64,000 bases of DNA from Heterostelium album PN500 (Eukaryota > Evosea > Eumycetozoa > Acytosteliales > Acytosteliaceae). Where the stretch lies: positions 434,001-498,000 of the forward strand of contig NW_008805092.1 in assembly GCF_000004825.1 (NCBI RefSeq). Direction: 5' to 3'. Below the pieces are notes generated by a model, which was given only the letters and a program-made list of their open reading frames with translations, was not told the origin of the DNA and did no database searches. Position 1 is the first letter of the stretch. Every line of letters begins with the position of its first letter. The position numbers and the translations under genes were made by a program. Positions 35,618-46,799 of this stretch are shown here, piece after piece.

Positions 35618-37369
35618 ATGTACAAAGCAAACATATATCTCTCTTTATGTTTATTTTTTTTAATTCAAAATGTAATTTCTCAAAGTATGTATAATATTTG
35701 ATTGATTTCAATGACATTAATAATAATGATTGATTTGTTGAACACTGTGTTAATAGATAGTATTCCAGTATGGAAACCAGCTTCTTCTTGTACAGAAAAT
35801 CAGCCATGCTATTTTGACGAAATTTCGAATTGGGAGAATAATTTGGCGCCGTGGTTGGACACCAATTCAGATGCACAGATGGGATCGACAGCACAACAAC
35901 AATATATTATTATAAATCAAACATTACAGCTTGGCGGTATCAACATTGGAGGACCTGTCAATTTAGTTATCAATGGACAAGTTTCATTCTCTAGACTAGC
36001 TCAATTGAATCAAGTCAGAATAACTGCCATTCCCGACCCGAACAATCCTCTGTTTTTCAATGGTGGTGTCAGTGCGACAGCATCGACAATCATAGCAACT
36101 TCTATCTCACTAGCTGGAACATCAACTATATCAACATTATCGGGTTCATTTGTTGTTGTTCTGGGTAACCTAACAGTGACCAACACACTCTTGGTCACCG
36201 ATATTCTTAATCTCTACCCACAATCCAATCTTGGCTTACAATGCCAATATGTAAATATTTCAAATATAGATCAAGCCGACCAATCTATATTATCAATCCA
36301 AACACCAAATCTAAGTGTTGGTGTCATCAACTCCTTTGGCCAAGTAAGCATAACCGATTCTCCCAATGTAGTGGTAGCCAATTCATCACACCTTTCCACG
36401 CTTGTAATGAGTGGAAATACACAGATTAATTTCACTGATTCCGAAATCCTTGATATCAGAACCAGTGGTTCCCAGCCAATTACATTAACACTCGTTGGAA
36501 TGTCATCGATTGGATCTCTTTCGTCATCGCCATTGGAGAATATCCATATATTTGTAACCGCCGATTCAGTGTTACAAATGAGCTCAGGTGTATCTCTATC
36601 CACCAACACCTCCAGTATTACAATGGACGGAGCAACAGCATACCTCAACAAACTATCATCGAAATCAATTCATTTAAACAACCAAGCTAGTTTAGTTCCC
36701 CAGGGTAATCAATTGATTGGTGATCTCGTTATAGACGGTGACTCGAAATTCGTAAACATTCTACAAAACGATACTTACAACGTCGATGGATCGATCTTTG
36801 TCAACAAAGGAATGTTGTTGGCATACGCTGGCACAATGGTTGGTAAATCAATAACCGTAGGTAATGGTACCTTCAATTTGAACTTGAATGGTTTGATTAG
36901 TGTTGGAGATTCGCTGAATTTGACATCCGAGTCGACTCTGCTCATCCAACAGCAACAAAACACCACCGACATAACCGAACCTTATATCTTTGCCGAAACA
37001 GTGATTCTCGACGGTTCAGTTCAATTTGAATTCGCTAGCCAATTGAACGCCGACCAAGAGTATTGCATCATCCAAGCAAAGGTAGCTTCACTCGGCAAGA
37101 ATCTCAAACTCTCTATCGCTTCACCTCAGAACCCTACTTTTGCACCTGAGGACTACAGTAGCTTCAAGCTCAGTGTTGTCAAATCAAAAACAGACTCATC
37201 CTACAAAGATTGTGTTATGCTCACCACAAAGTCACAAAGCGATAACAATGATGACGGTGGACTAAGTGCTTGGAAGATTGCAGTGATAGTTGTTGGTGGT
37301 GTTTTATTTGTTGCTCTTTTAACAGGTTTAATTATTTTCATTTACAAAAAAAGAAAAATATCAAAATAA
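35618..37369 (+). CDS. Type I membrane surface protein, beta-rich, paralogue A
   Basis: Two exons (35618-35684, 35757-37369) join as CAA A|AT AGT to give 559 residues. A signal peptide (IYLSLCLFFLIQNVIS) is followed by a short cysteine motif (SSCTENQPCYF) and about 480 residues of repetitive strands rich in Ser, Thr, Asn, Val and Ile, with many N-x-S/T sites, as in right-handed beta-helix surface proteins. A C-terminal span (IAVIVVGGVLFVALLTGLII) ends in a basic KKRKISK tail. The tail motif SAWKI-VIVV and the N-terminal cysteine motif recur in the protein at 39794-41793, so the two are paralogues. Adhesion or recognition at the cell surface is likely but inferred. Confidence 0.8.
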
Positions 37370-37416
37370 ATAATTTATTATAAATAAAAAAGAGCGTTTA
37401 TATATATTTTAATTAT

Positions 37417-38389
37417 TTATACATTATCTATACAATTACTATTATCGGTTAAAATCATTGTTGGATTAGTATCATTATTTTCTAATATATAATTTGCTGG
37501 AATAAATGTCTTTTGTATACTACTACTACTTTTATAAGTATAATTATTTCCATTCGATTGGTTTGTCATATCGTTATAGATTAGATTATTATGATAGTTT
37601 TTAATTGAATCTATTGAATTAATAAACTCAATAGTTGGATATTCAAGGTGGGAGGGCGGAGAAGGTCTATCCATATTTCTTGTTGAATAGTATTGAATAA
37701 TTGATAGAATTAAATTTAATATACTACCACTAAACGAATTAACCGATATCCAAAATCCAATACCCGGTCCCCAAGTTTTACCTTCTTTCGTCCCATTGAA
37801 AGTGTGACACCAATATTTACCATTACAACCTCCAATGTTCTCATTATTGAATGCATCGGTAATCCTCAGGAAGTAGAATAATGAAAACGATTGGAACGTC
37901 AACATCATTATTGAAAAGAGAACATTAAATTTATGGACTGCTCTAGTACCATAGTTTTGGTAAATCATAACACCAGAGGTAAATACCATTATCAAACAAA
38001 TAAATGCCAAAATTTGATGCAAACCAACAACATTGAATACTGTAGAGTAAAAATAGTAATAACTCTGTATATATAATGTGGTTTCTTTAGTAATGTTTGT
38101 ATAGGTTCCCTAAGAGTATTTGTTGACAAACAAAGAGTTAGCTTTAATCCATTTTATATTGATTCGGTTATTACAATTTTCTTACCCATTGTTTTGTAAA
38201 GCTAAATAAACCATAGAATTCATTATAATATTCACGATGTTGATGCACTTTTGCTTGATTGGGAAACGGAATTTTGATGACATACCAATCCAGGAATATA
38301 GCACATATCATACACATAGAAAGTTCTATTATATTAATCAAAGAGATTAATGATAAAAGAAATTTTCTTTTGTTTTGAGTCGCAGACAT
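37417..38389 (-). CDS. Tetraspan membrane protein, family unknown
   Basis: Two exons (38389-38186, 38109-37417) join in phase 0 after TGG to give 298 residues. Four hydrophobic spans are visible: LLSLISLINIIELSMCMICA, LAFICLIMVFTSGVMIY, FNVLFSIMMLTFQSFSLFYF and GFWISVNSFSGSILNLILSI. A cysteine pair (GGCNGKYWCHTFNG) sits in the second outer loop, as in claudin- or tetraspanin-like proteins. The C-terminal 90 residues are polar and asparagine-rich. It lies tail to tail with paralogue A, with about 47 bases between the stop codons. I do not recognise a named family. Confidence 0.75.
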
Positions 38390-39793
38390 TATCTATATTG
38401 AAGATATTCGTAGTTTTAGATAAATATCGATTTATTTAGCTAAGAATATTAATTTTTAGTTTAAATAATAACAAAGTTGTACACAATTAATTTATAAATG
38501 AAAGTTATATTTAATATTTCCTAAAACAAATTTCACAAGATAAGTGATCAAAATAAAACCCTAATTTTATTTAAAAAGAGGGGGAGATCAAGATCAATTC
38601 TTAACTTCTACCTGATAACATCACACCTGTTTTGGTTACCGGTATCAGAAATCACAAATCAATTATTATCCAAAATCCTGTGGTCTGTATATATGTCTGT
38701 CTGTCATTGCAAAGAAATAAGTGGAATCAATAATATATGATATGATGATTGAATTAAACCTATATATATGTTTAATTTTTAATTGTTGCTTTTCTACCAC
38801 ACACACAAAACACACACAACTATCACTCACTCACTTTCTCTCCATTCAACACCACCCTAAAAAACTTGTGTATTGCTAATTTGAGTTGGTATGTGTGTGT
38901 TGTGTGATTGATCAATTCACCATATATACTGCAACTGTTGCTGTTACCTGATTCAGATATATAATATAAATATGTATAAGAATTTATATTGTACGTTCAA
39001 ATAATGGTGCTAGAGTTGAGTTATTTATAACTATGGTTTGTAATTTTGTTGTCCTTGTCTTAATTTTCTGTTGATATTGCTAAGCGGCACTAATAGCAAA
39101 AGTCACAATATGGTAAAAAATCTTTTTACAACTAAAACTTATTTAATAAGTTTTATTTATTTTTATTATTTCAATATATAAAACTCTTATCTCTTGTTAT
39201 TGGATTATTTAAATTGTTCAAAAAAGGTTTGGTGATGTTAGTTCTTGAATAAAATTTTATTACTTCTGGTTCATTAAAACCAAGTTTGAACATTAGATAT
39301 ATTGGGTGTGCAACAATTGAATCCAATGGATACAAATAATCGGAGTTTTTTTTTGATGGTTGGTTTTTAAAAAAATAAAAATAAAATAAAAAAATGGACC
39401 AAAGTGTTTTTGATGCCGTGCTTCAACCAAAAAAAAAAAACAAAACTCTTTAAAAACATAAAATGGGTGTAGCTGCAAGCTTTGGTTATGCAAAAAAAAA
39501 ATCAGATATTTATTTTTTTTTTTTAAAGTGATCTATGCCCTAAACCTGGTCCCTTCTAATTAACTTTTACAACGATAAATCATTCAATTTCTCATGTTTT
39601 TTAAAAATAGCCATTGATTTTGAAAAAATTAAAATCACCTTTGATCATTGCACATAATCATTCTTATTACACAACAATACTTGTTTATTTATTTATCTTT
39701 TGTTTGGTTTTAAGTTATTCAAACACTGATTTATACCTTTTTGTATGAATATTTAGTGTTTGATTAGTTTTTTTTTCTTAAAATTATTCAAAA
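38390..39793. other. Divergent spacer between the tetraspan and paralogue B genes
   Basis: About 1.4 kb holding both promoters. It has A/T runs, ACACACACA tracts near 38801-38818, and no supported gene. Confidence 0.5.
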
Positions 39794-41793
39794 ATGTACA
39801 GATTCAGCAATTATATATATATCTCATTCTTTTTATATATTTTATTTATTAGTCAACAACAATCCATTGCAAATGCACAAGGTAAGAGAGAGAAGAGAAT
39901 TCTACTAAAGATTATCAATCAATCAATCAATCAATCAATCCAAAGTTAAAGTTACTAAACTTTTATATCTCTAAAAATCTAGATGTTGTCAATTTAAATT
40001 GGGTACCAAGTGAAGTTTGTAACAACATTAATAGTCCATGTAATTTTACAAGTGATCTATTTTGGGGTGGATCAGCACCGGTGCCAGGTGATACATTATA
40101 TAATATAAATATCGATGCCAGTAGTTTTGGTAGTCCTCAGTATATAGAGTTGATCCTTGCTTACAATCCAGAGCAAATCGTTCTTTTCAACCTGACTGGA
40201 CCAGTTACCTTTACTGTTTCCAAAGTGGCCGAGTTCAACAACACAGTGGTCAATAATGGATCGACCGTTATTGTCAATGCCAATCTGAAATCGGAGCAGA
40301 CAACATTCACAAATGGATCGTTGCTGGTGCATATGGGATCGACAGAGTTGAATGGAGTCACCCTGTTTAATGAATTCTCAACGTTTATCGTTGACCAAGA
40401 TGCCACACTGATATTGGAAGGCCAGACCGATCTCTATTGTCAGTTGCAGATGTTGGGTCAAACTGTTTTGAACATGGTATACAATCATTACCCGGTGGTG
40501 TTCCATGCCGGTGTTGTAAGCAACTTCAAATTGCTGTTCCAACAATCGATCAGTTTCAAAGGTGTGTCAAATCTTACTTTGGTCGATGGTCACAACGGTG
40601 GAGAATTCGTTTTGCTGCCAGGTGCCGAAATATACATCACCGGTGACCTCTATATCACCGATATCGGAATGTATCCAGGCTCCCTACTCGATGTCAACAC
40701 CGAGCAAATCACAATTGTCTTGGGATTGACTTTGGGAGATACCACCAACTCTGCCACTCTCGTTGCCAACTCAATTGAAATCAACCAAATCACTTCCAGA
40801 GGTACACTCAACGTACAGTCGCCAAACATTGTCTTTAACGATGTTGCACTGATTAACCAATTCAACATCCTCGGTAACTCAATCATTGTTTTCAACGACA
40901 ATGTAACCATCGAGGATATCCAATCGTTAGGTAACAACAATGAAATCACATTGATTGCCAATCAATCTAGTTCTGCAACTATCGCTCAGGTCTCACAGGA
41001 GGGAACCATCCAAGGTCTTACCATCCAAGTCAACGTCAATGCATCGTTGTTGATTCCATCGGCGTTTGCAACCACCGGTGACATCGACTTGTACGGTGCC
41101 TGCGAATCAAAGAAATCGCTCACAGCAGGAAGCATCTTTATCAGAGAGTCTGGTTTGCTCAACTTAGACAACAATCAGTTGAACGCCAATCTCTTTTTCT
41201 ACGGTGGACAATTCAACTATAACAAAGCGACAACCTTGAATATCGGTGGATCACTCAACCTCAACAACGGTGCATTCTCACCGACCTCCGACATGATCAT
41301 CGCCGGATCGTTTGTGATTGCACAAGCCAATCTACAGTTGATCAACACACACATCCAAGTGCTGACATCGATGCAAATTTCTCATCAAACCAACATCCAG
41401 ATTCAACAGAGTTTCCAACCGGGCAGCAACGGAGTGGCACCGATCGAAGTACTCGGAACGGTCTCACTGGACGGTCAGATCAACATCAAATTCCAAGATC
41501 AAAAATCGATTGACTACTCACAAAACTACAATATCATTAGCTCACAAGATCAGATCACAGGTAACTTCTATGGTGTCGTTGCATTACAAGCCACCGAGAA
41601 ATACGAAATTAAAGTAAGCACCGGTAAACCACCCAACTATGCTTACCTATCGTTTGAAAAGCCAAAGTCTGGTCATATGGCATCGTGGAAGATCGGTTTA
41701 ATCGTTGTTTCAATCATGGTTGTCATGGTTGCAGTTGGTTTCGGTTGGTTATATTACAAGAGAAATGATGGTTATCTTAGATTAAATAATTAA
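39794..41793 (+). CDS. Type I membrane surface protein, beta-rich, paralogue B
   Basis: Two exons (39794-39881, 39983-41793) join as G|AT to give 632 residues. It has a signal peptide (YISFFLYILFISQQQSIANA), the cysteine motif VCNNINSPCNFTSDLFWGG that parallels paralogue A, and a long run of short beta-strand repeats (for example TNSATLVANSIEINQI and VALINQFNILGNSIIVF). A membrane span (IGLIVVSIMVVMVAVGFGW) and a short basic tail follow. Many N-x-S/T sites suggest glycosylation. The pattern suits a right-handed beta-helix ectodomain. The ligand is unknown. Confidence 0.8.
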
Positions 41794-42099
41794 AATATCA
41801 AAAAGAAAAACAAAGAATCAATCAATCAATCAATAATAATTATACTAACAACAATAACATATTTTTGCAAAAATAAATAATAATCGATTTAATTTTTTTT
41901 ACCTTTTTTTCCAAGACCAATTGAAAGATATTTATAATTTTTTGTTTTTTCTCTGGTTGTTGAGCAAATGTGTGTGGGGTGATTGGTCCGCTACCCTTTT
42001 AAGGTCATCATTATATCTTTGACAGTTTTGTTTAGTTTTATTGTTTTTCTTTTCTGTCTTTTTTTTTTTTATTAATTATTTAAATATTTCTATTTTATC
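41794..42099. other. Short spacer
   Basis: 306 AT-rich bases with an ATCA repeat near 41818-41832 and T runs. No gene is seen. It serves as the upstream region of the beta-helix protein. Confidence 0.5.
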
Positions 42100-43737
42100 A
42101 TGTTTTATAAATGTATATATAACTTTAATATTTTATTTTATTTATTTCTATTGTTGTTTCTTAGTTTGGTTATTACAGTGACGAGCGGGTATGCTGTAAT
42201 TCATACCTATTATGTTGACTCGTTCTCTACCAATACCTCATTAGGTTGTGGTGTATCGGTAGATGTGAGTTCAGCATGTGCAAATCTACAATCGGCAATC
42301 AATGGCTATATGTCAACCGATGAAAGATATTCAAATAAACATCTATTACATATTATAATGGCACCTGGTTACTATCCAGCTTCAAACAATAGTAAACTAA
42401 ATCTTTGGGGAATCAATGTAATTATTGAAGGTTCACAAAGTCAAGAACAACAACAACAACATAAACAACAAATACAACAACAACAAGTAACACAACAATC
42501 AATAACTATTGATTTACAATCTATTGCTGGTTTTATCTATTTGGAGGAGTTAATGTTTGTTAGTGATACAAATATTACACTTTTAAACTTGGTGGTTACC
42601 AATGCCTATCATGAGAATGCAGGTAGTATCATCAATACAGTATATTACTACTCCAACATGACGGTGGTATTCGAGAACTGTCAGTTTATCAATTGTTCTT
42701 CGGATATCTCAAATGTTTTCTTGAATAACAACATTGAAGAGAACTTTATAACTCTGACGGTTTCTAATTGTTTGTTCAGAGATGGTACGCTAGGAATCGA
42801 TCGTTCCTACATGGAGTTACGAAACATTGAAGCAATCATTTACAATAGTACTTTCACTGGTTTGCGAGAGCAGGCGATCTTACAGGTAACCGGATCTCTC
42901 AATATCCAAGGTTGTTCATTCGTTGGTAACATTGCCAGCGCTCAACACCTGTCTATGGATGAGCTGTTCGATCTCGTAATAAGTGAGACAACATTCAAAG
43001 ATATAGTATTCGAACGAAACATCGATGGTAACTCTGTTGTCTTGGTTACCAACACAAACTTTACATTCTTTTCCAATCAGATGCTGTCCATTGTCAATGG
43101 TTCATTGGTAACCGTCAAGACATTGCCTACGCAATCCGATCCCATTCCGTGGCCACTCAACCTAGAGATACGCGATTGTCTATTCTCTGGAAACACCGGG
43201 TTGTTTGGCGGTCTGCGAGTGGATTCTCCCGGTCAGGCGGTTGTCTCCAACTGTACATTCAGTGAGAACACCGGCAGTCTTGGAACCAACATGAACATAG
43301 ACGGTATTGACTCGCTGCTTATCGAGAACAGTGTGTTCAGTGACACCAAAGGGCTACTCTATGGAAACGCCATCTATTTGTTTGATGTTAGCACTGCGTT
43401 GCTGCAGGATAACACATTCACAAACAATGGGTATGGCAACTTGCTTTGTTATGCTAGCAGTATAACCGCCAACAATAATACCATCGATAAAGATACACAG
43501 CTTGTGATATGCTCGGCGAATTCATGTCAACTGTCAGGTGACATCTCCAAGCAGTGTGTAAATCAACCGCCAGATTCAGACGATAGCGACACCCGAAAGA
43601 CCAATCATCAACCACTGGGTGGTTATATTTCCATAGGAATAGTTTCATTCCTGGTGATCACTGTAATCATTATCTATCTAATACACAAAAGAAGATCAAT
43701 TCAACCAAAATATTCACCATTATTATATGAAATGTAA
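42100..43737 (+). CDS. Membrane-anchored parallel beta-helix (pectin-lyase-fold) protein
   Basis: A single exon of 545 residues. A signal peptide or signal anchor (NILFYLFLLLFLSLVITVTSG) is followed by a domain with the beta-helix rhythm of short 'N-C-x-F-x-x-N' turns: VVFENCQFINCSSD, LTVSNCLFRDG, LNIQGCSFVGNIAS, LEIRDCLFSGNTG, AVVSNCTFSENTG and LLQDNTFTNNGYG. This pattern is typical of right-handed beta-helix repeats. A glutamine-rich insert (about residues 112-130) interrupts the N-terminal part. A membrane span (YISIGIVSFLVITVIIIYLI) and a short tail close it. The start of the mature domain (LQSAINGY, IIMAPGYYP) resembles pectinesterase-type repeat proteins. No catalytic residues are evident, so a structural or adhesive role is more likely. 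Confidence 0.82.
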   Translation: MFYKCIYNFNILFYLFLLLFLSLVITVTSGYAVIHTYYVDSFSTNTSLGCGVSVDVSSACANLQSAINGYMSTDERYSNKHLLHIIMAPGYYPASNNSKLNLWGINVIIEGSQSQEQQQQHKQQIQQQQVTQQSITIDLQSIAGFIYLEELMFVSDTNITLLNLVVTNAYHENAGSIINTVYYYSNMTVVFENCQFINCSSDISNVFLNNNIEENFITLTVSNCLFRDGTLGIDRSYMELRNIEAIIYNSTFTGLREQAILQVTGSLNIQGCSFVGNIASAQHLSMDELFDLVISETTFKDIVFERNIDGNSVVLVTNTNFTFFSNQMLSIVNGSLVTVKTLPTQSDPIPWPLNLEIRDCLFSGNTGLFGGLRVDSPGQAVVSNCTFSENTGSLGTNMNIDGIDSLLIENSVFSDTKGLLYGNAIYLFDVSTALLQDNTFTNNGYGNLLCYASSITANNNTIDKDTQLVICSANSCQLSGDISKQCVNQPPDSDDSDTRKTNHQPLGGYISIGIVSFLVITVIIIYLIHKRRSIQPKYSPLLYEM

Positions 43738-45320
43738 AGAATTAAAAATATACACATATTTAGAAGATAGATATGTTCAAAAAAGTCATTATATATATTA
43801 ATATAGTAAAGTTAATCAATTTAATATCTTTGATACTATAAATATTTATTGAGAGATATTATTAGTCTCTTTCTAATAATTTATTTGTAGAATTTATATA
43901 TAAAGAAAAACCTGTAGATCATGATTTATTCATTCATTAAAATTATAATCAAATATGTATAAACCAACAGCAATTAACCGACTTGTTTTATACTATTTTC
44001 GATATGAATGCTGGTGTTAATAGGATAATCTCAACCTATCAGAGATAGGATGATTGTTGTTTGTGATTTCGGAAGGAATCAATGACCACTATCATCATGG
44101 ATCTTGTTAAACACGGTCCTAATTTGTTAATTTGTTTGTTTTGTTCTTATGACAACAATAACAATAACAAGTACATTAGAAAGATATAAAAGTGTGTAAA
44201 ACAACAAACAAGAATTGCTACTATCAATCAATTATAATAACAATCATTGATCATTGTTTTTGAATGAAAATAAGAGTGTTAGGTTTACCTCTTGATGAAA
44301 AGAAAGCTTATGAAGTCAGTACCCCTCTACTACTACTATTATAACTACTATTGTTACTACTATTTCAACCTTCCCTCATTGTCATCAGCAAAATAATAAT
44401 AAATAAAATTAAAATTTATTAAACTACTACTACTACCATTTTTTTTTATTAAAGTGTAGCACAAACTAGGTCCTTGTTTAACAATTGAAATCATACATAC
44501 CAATAAAACACACAATAACAAACACATTATTATTTAACAACAATTCATATATTTAATTTTACCTATTAGTATTATTTATTGTTGTCATTTAAATGCTTTT
44601 CAATTGATCAATTGAAAACAAAGAGGTGTGTTTTGTGTTTGTATTTGTGCTTGTGTGATCCGCTTAAAATTAAAATTTGATTAAATCAACAACACCAATA
44701 GAATAGAATTGAATTTCAACACAACACCTTGTGATCTACTAATTTGGTAACTTCGGAAAATAGTTTCATTCAAATTATTTGATTGAGCTGAATAAATTAA
44801 GTATTCACACTATGATCATCAACTCTCGCTGTGAGTGTAAATAATGAAAATTATAATTATATTCTTAAGTTAATGGGGAACAATGATAATTCCACTCCAT
44901 ACTAGTATTTTAAATCTTTCTAATTTTAACAAAAAAATTGGTTTAATTTCATGAAGATTCTACGATTTTTTTCACTGTTATTTTTATCTCGTTGGGGTAA
45001 AAAGTAGATGGTGGTAGAGAGTGAAAGGGTCATATTAAATTGGTAACTCTATTTATAATTAGAGTCTCTTCAATGTCATGAGATAAAATCTCAGTTAAAA
45101 AAAAAAAAACAAACACCTAGTTTAAAGTTTATATGGGTGCACCCACTATGCTATGCTTTTTAGATATGTACCATGTATGGAAAAAGGTTATACAACTTTG
45201 ACCTAATATGATGATCTCCTTTCATAAAAGTATTTAAAGCTTGATTGAATTATTAATTTTCATTAAACTCAAACAACTTAAATATAATATATCTTATCTA
45301 CTCATCTACTGGAAATTAAA
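43738..45320. other. Spacer with one promoter-like site
   Basis: About 1.6 kb. A TATAAAAG stretch near 44186 lies about 80 bases before an ATG at 44264 that opens a 26-codon frame (MKIRVLGLPLDEKKAYEV...), ending at 44344. A perfect short hairpin (CCTATC-AGA-GATAGG) lies near 44035-44049. No longer gene is supported. Confidence 0.4.
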
Positions 45321-46521
45321 ATGAACTTTTCAAGAATTATCAATAAACAATATGTTCCATATTATTATCATATAATAAATAATAAAGAGGTTCCAGAAAA
45401 ATGTTTGTATTTTCTTTTCGAATCGTATTCTATATCCAATCTAACATACATTCTTTATTTTTCAGTACATATCCATGTGAGAAACTTACCAACAGGATTG
45501 TCAAATGTATGATTGATTTATAATATGACAAAAAAATTGTTTATTTATTAAATATTAATATTTATCTTAGGTCACTCTTAATGAATTAGCTGTATTATTA
45601 AAATGTGAAAGATTTCATTTAATGGTTGATAATAAAGGTAACTCTTTAGGTACTGCTTTTTTAGATTTTAAGGTAACTATTTTGTTTTTTTACTAAATGA
45701 TATAATTATTTTTTTAACTTATGGTTTCCTTTTTTAATAAAAGACCTCAAATCAAGCTCATTGTGCCAAGAGAAAATTGACAAATGGTGAAGTAAACTTC
45801 CTCCCACAACAAACAATAGAAGTTTACTGGGCTATTCCAAATACTTCTTTACATATCACCAAGAATGGACCAGTCGATTTAAATCGTTTTATTGATCATA
45901 TTTTGTGAGTTTTAATGAAATTGAATATTTTTTATTCATTTTATTAATGATTTACTTTTAATTGTTAGAACATTGGCAGATGATGGAATTAGAGAAAGAA
46001 AAGATAAAGCAGATATGAAGACATCTTTCATAAGATTCAATTCTTTTGAGGACACAGAATTCTTCTACCAACTTCTTTCGAAAAATAAATTCTTCAATGT
46101 CAAGTATGGAGATTCGATTGATTTCAAAACATCAATCTACATTACATTCAGAGCTAAAAAGGTAATTTTTTGTTATCTTAACTTTTAAATTTTTCCAATA
46201 TTAATCTCTTTTCTGATCAAAATTTTATAGATTGATCCTTCAGTAAACTTAGAAGAAATAATTTTTAATATATGTTCTATTTTTGGTTTAGTAGATCATG
46301 TATCGATTCCAAAAAACAAAAATGGAGAATATTCCGGCTTTGGATTTATTCATTTCGAGAAAGAAAATTTTACGGGTTGTGATCAAGCAATGAAATTTTT
46401 ATCATACAATATGATTGGTGATATCAAAATCAATGCAACTTTCTCAAAGAAAAAATCTATTCATTTCAAAGAGAATCATTATTCATTCTTTTCCAAAGAA
46501 ATCTTTACCTCCATCTGCTAA
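45321..46521 (+). CDS. Degenerate tandem-RRM (RNA-binding) protein
   Basis: Five exons join in frame: 45321-45506, 45571-45672, 45744-45904, 45969-46161 and 46231-46521, giving up to 310 residues. An RRM-like start, IHVRNLP, is followed by a GTAFLDFKT strand. The middle holds SFIRFNSFEDTEFFYQLL. The last exon gives a clearer RRM (IDPSVNLEEIIFNICSIFG, then YSGFGFIHFEKENF and IKINATFSKKK). The first exon contains a TTTTTCAG acceptor-like site. Splicing a GTTTGT donor to it would remove about 24 hydrophobic residues and give KLHIHVRNLP, a better RRM opening. That alternative looks more protein-like, but I cannot prove it. The RNA target is unknown. Confidence 0.65.
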
Positions 46522-46799
46522 CGCTTATTTATCAGAAAAAAAATTGATTTAATTAATCAATTTTGTTTGGAATAATATTTTAGGTAGAACTAAATTAATT
46601 GTACTTTTAAAAATAAATTATTTATTTGTTTTCTGTGAAAATATATTCTAAAAAGTCCCTACTATTTAAAAAAATTAAATAAATTAAAATTAAATTAAAT
46701 CTTGATTCTCAATTTTTTCAATAAAAAAAAAAAAAAGCTTTAAAAGATTTAAAATCACAACAAATTCTTTTTAATTTATTTTATTTTATAACCAAATAA

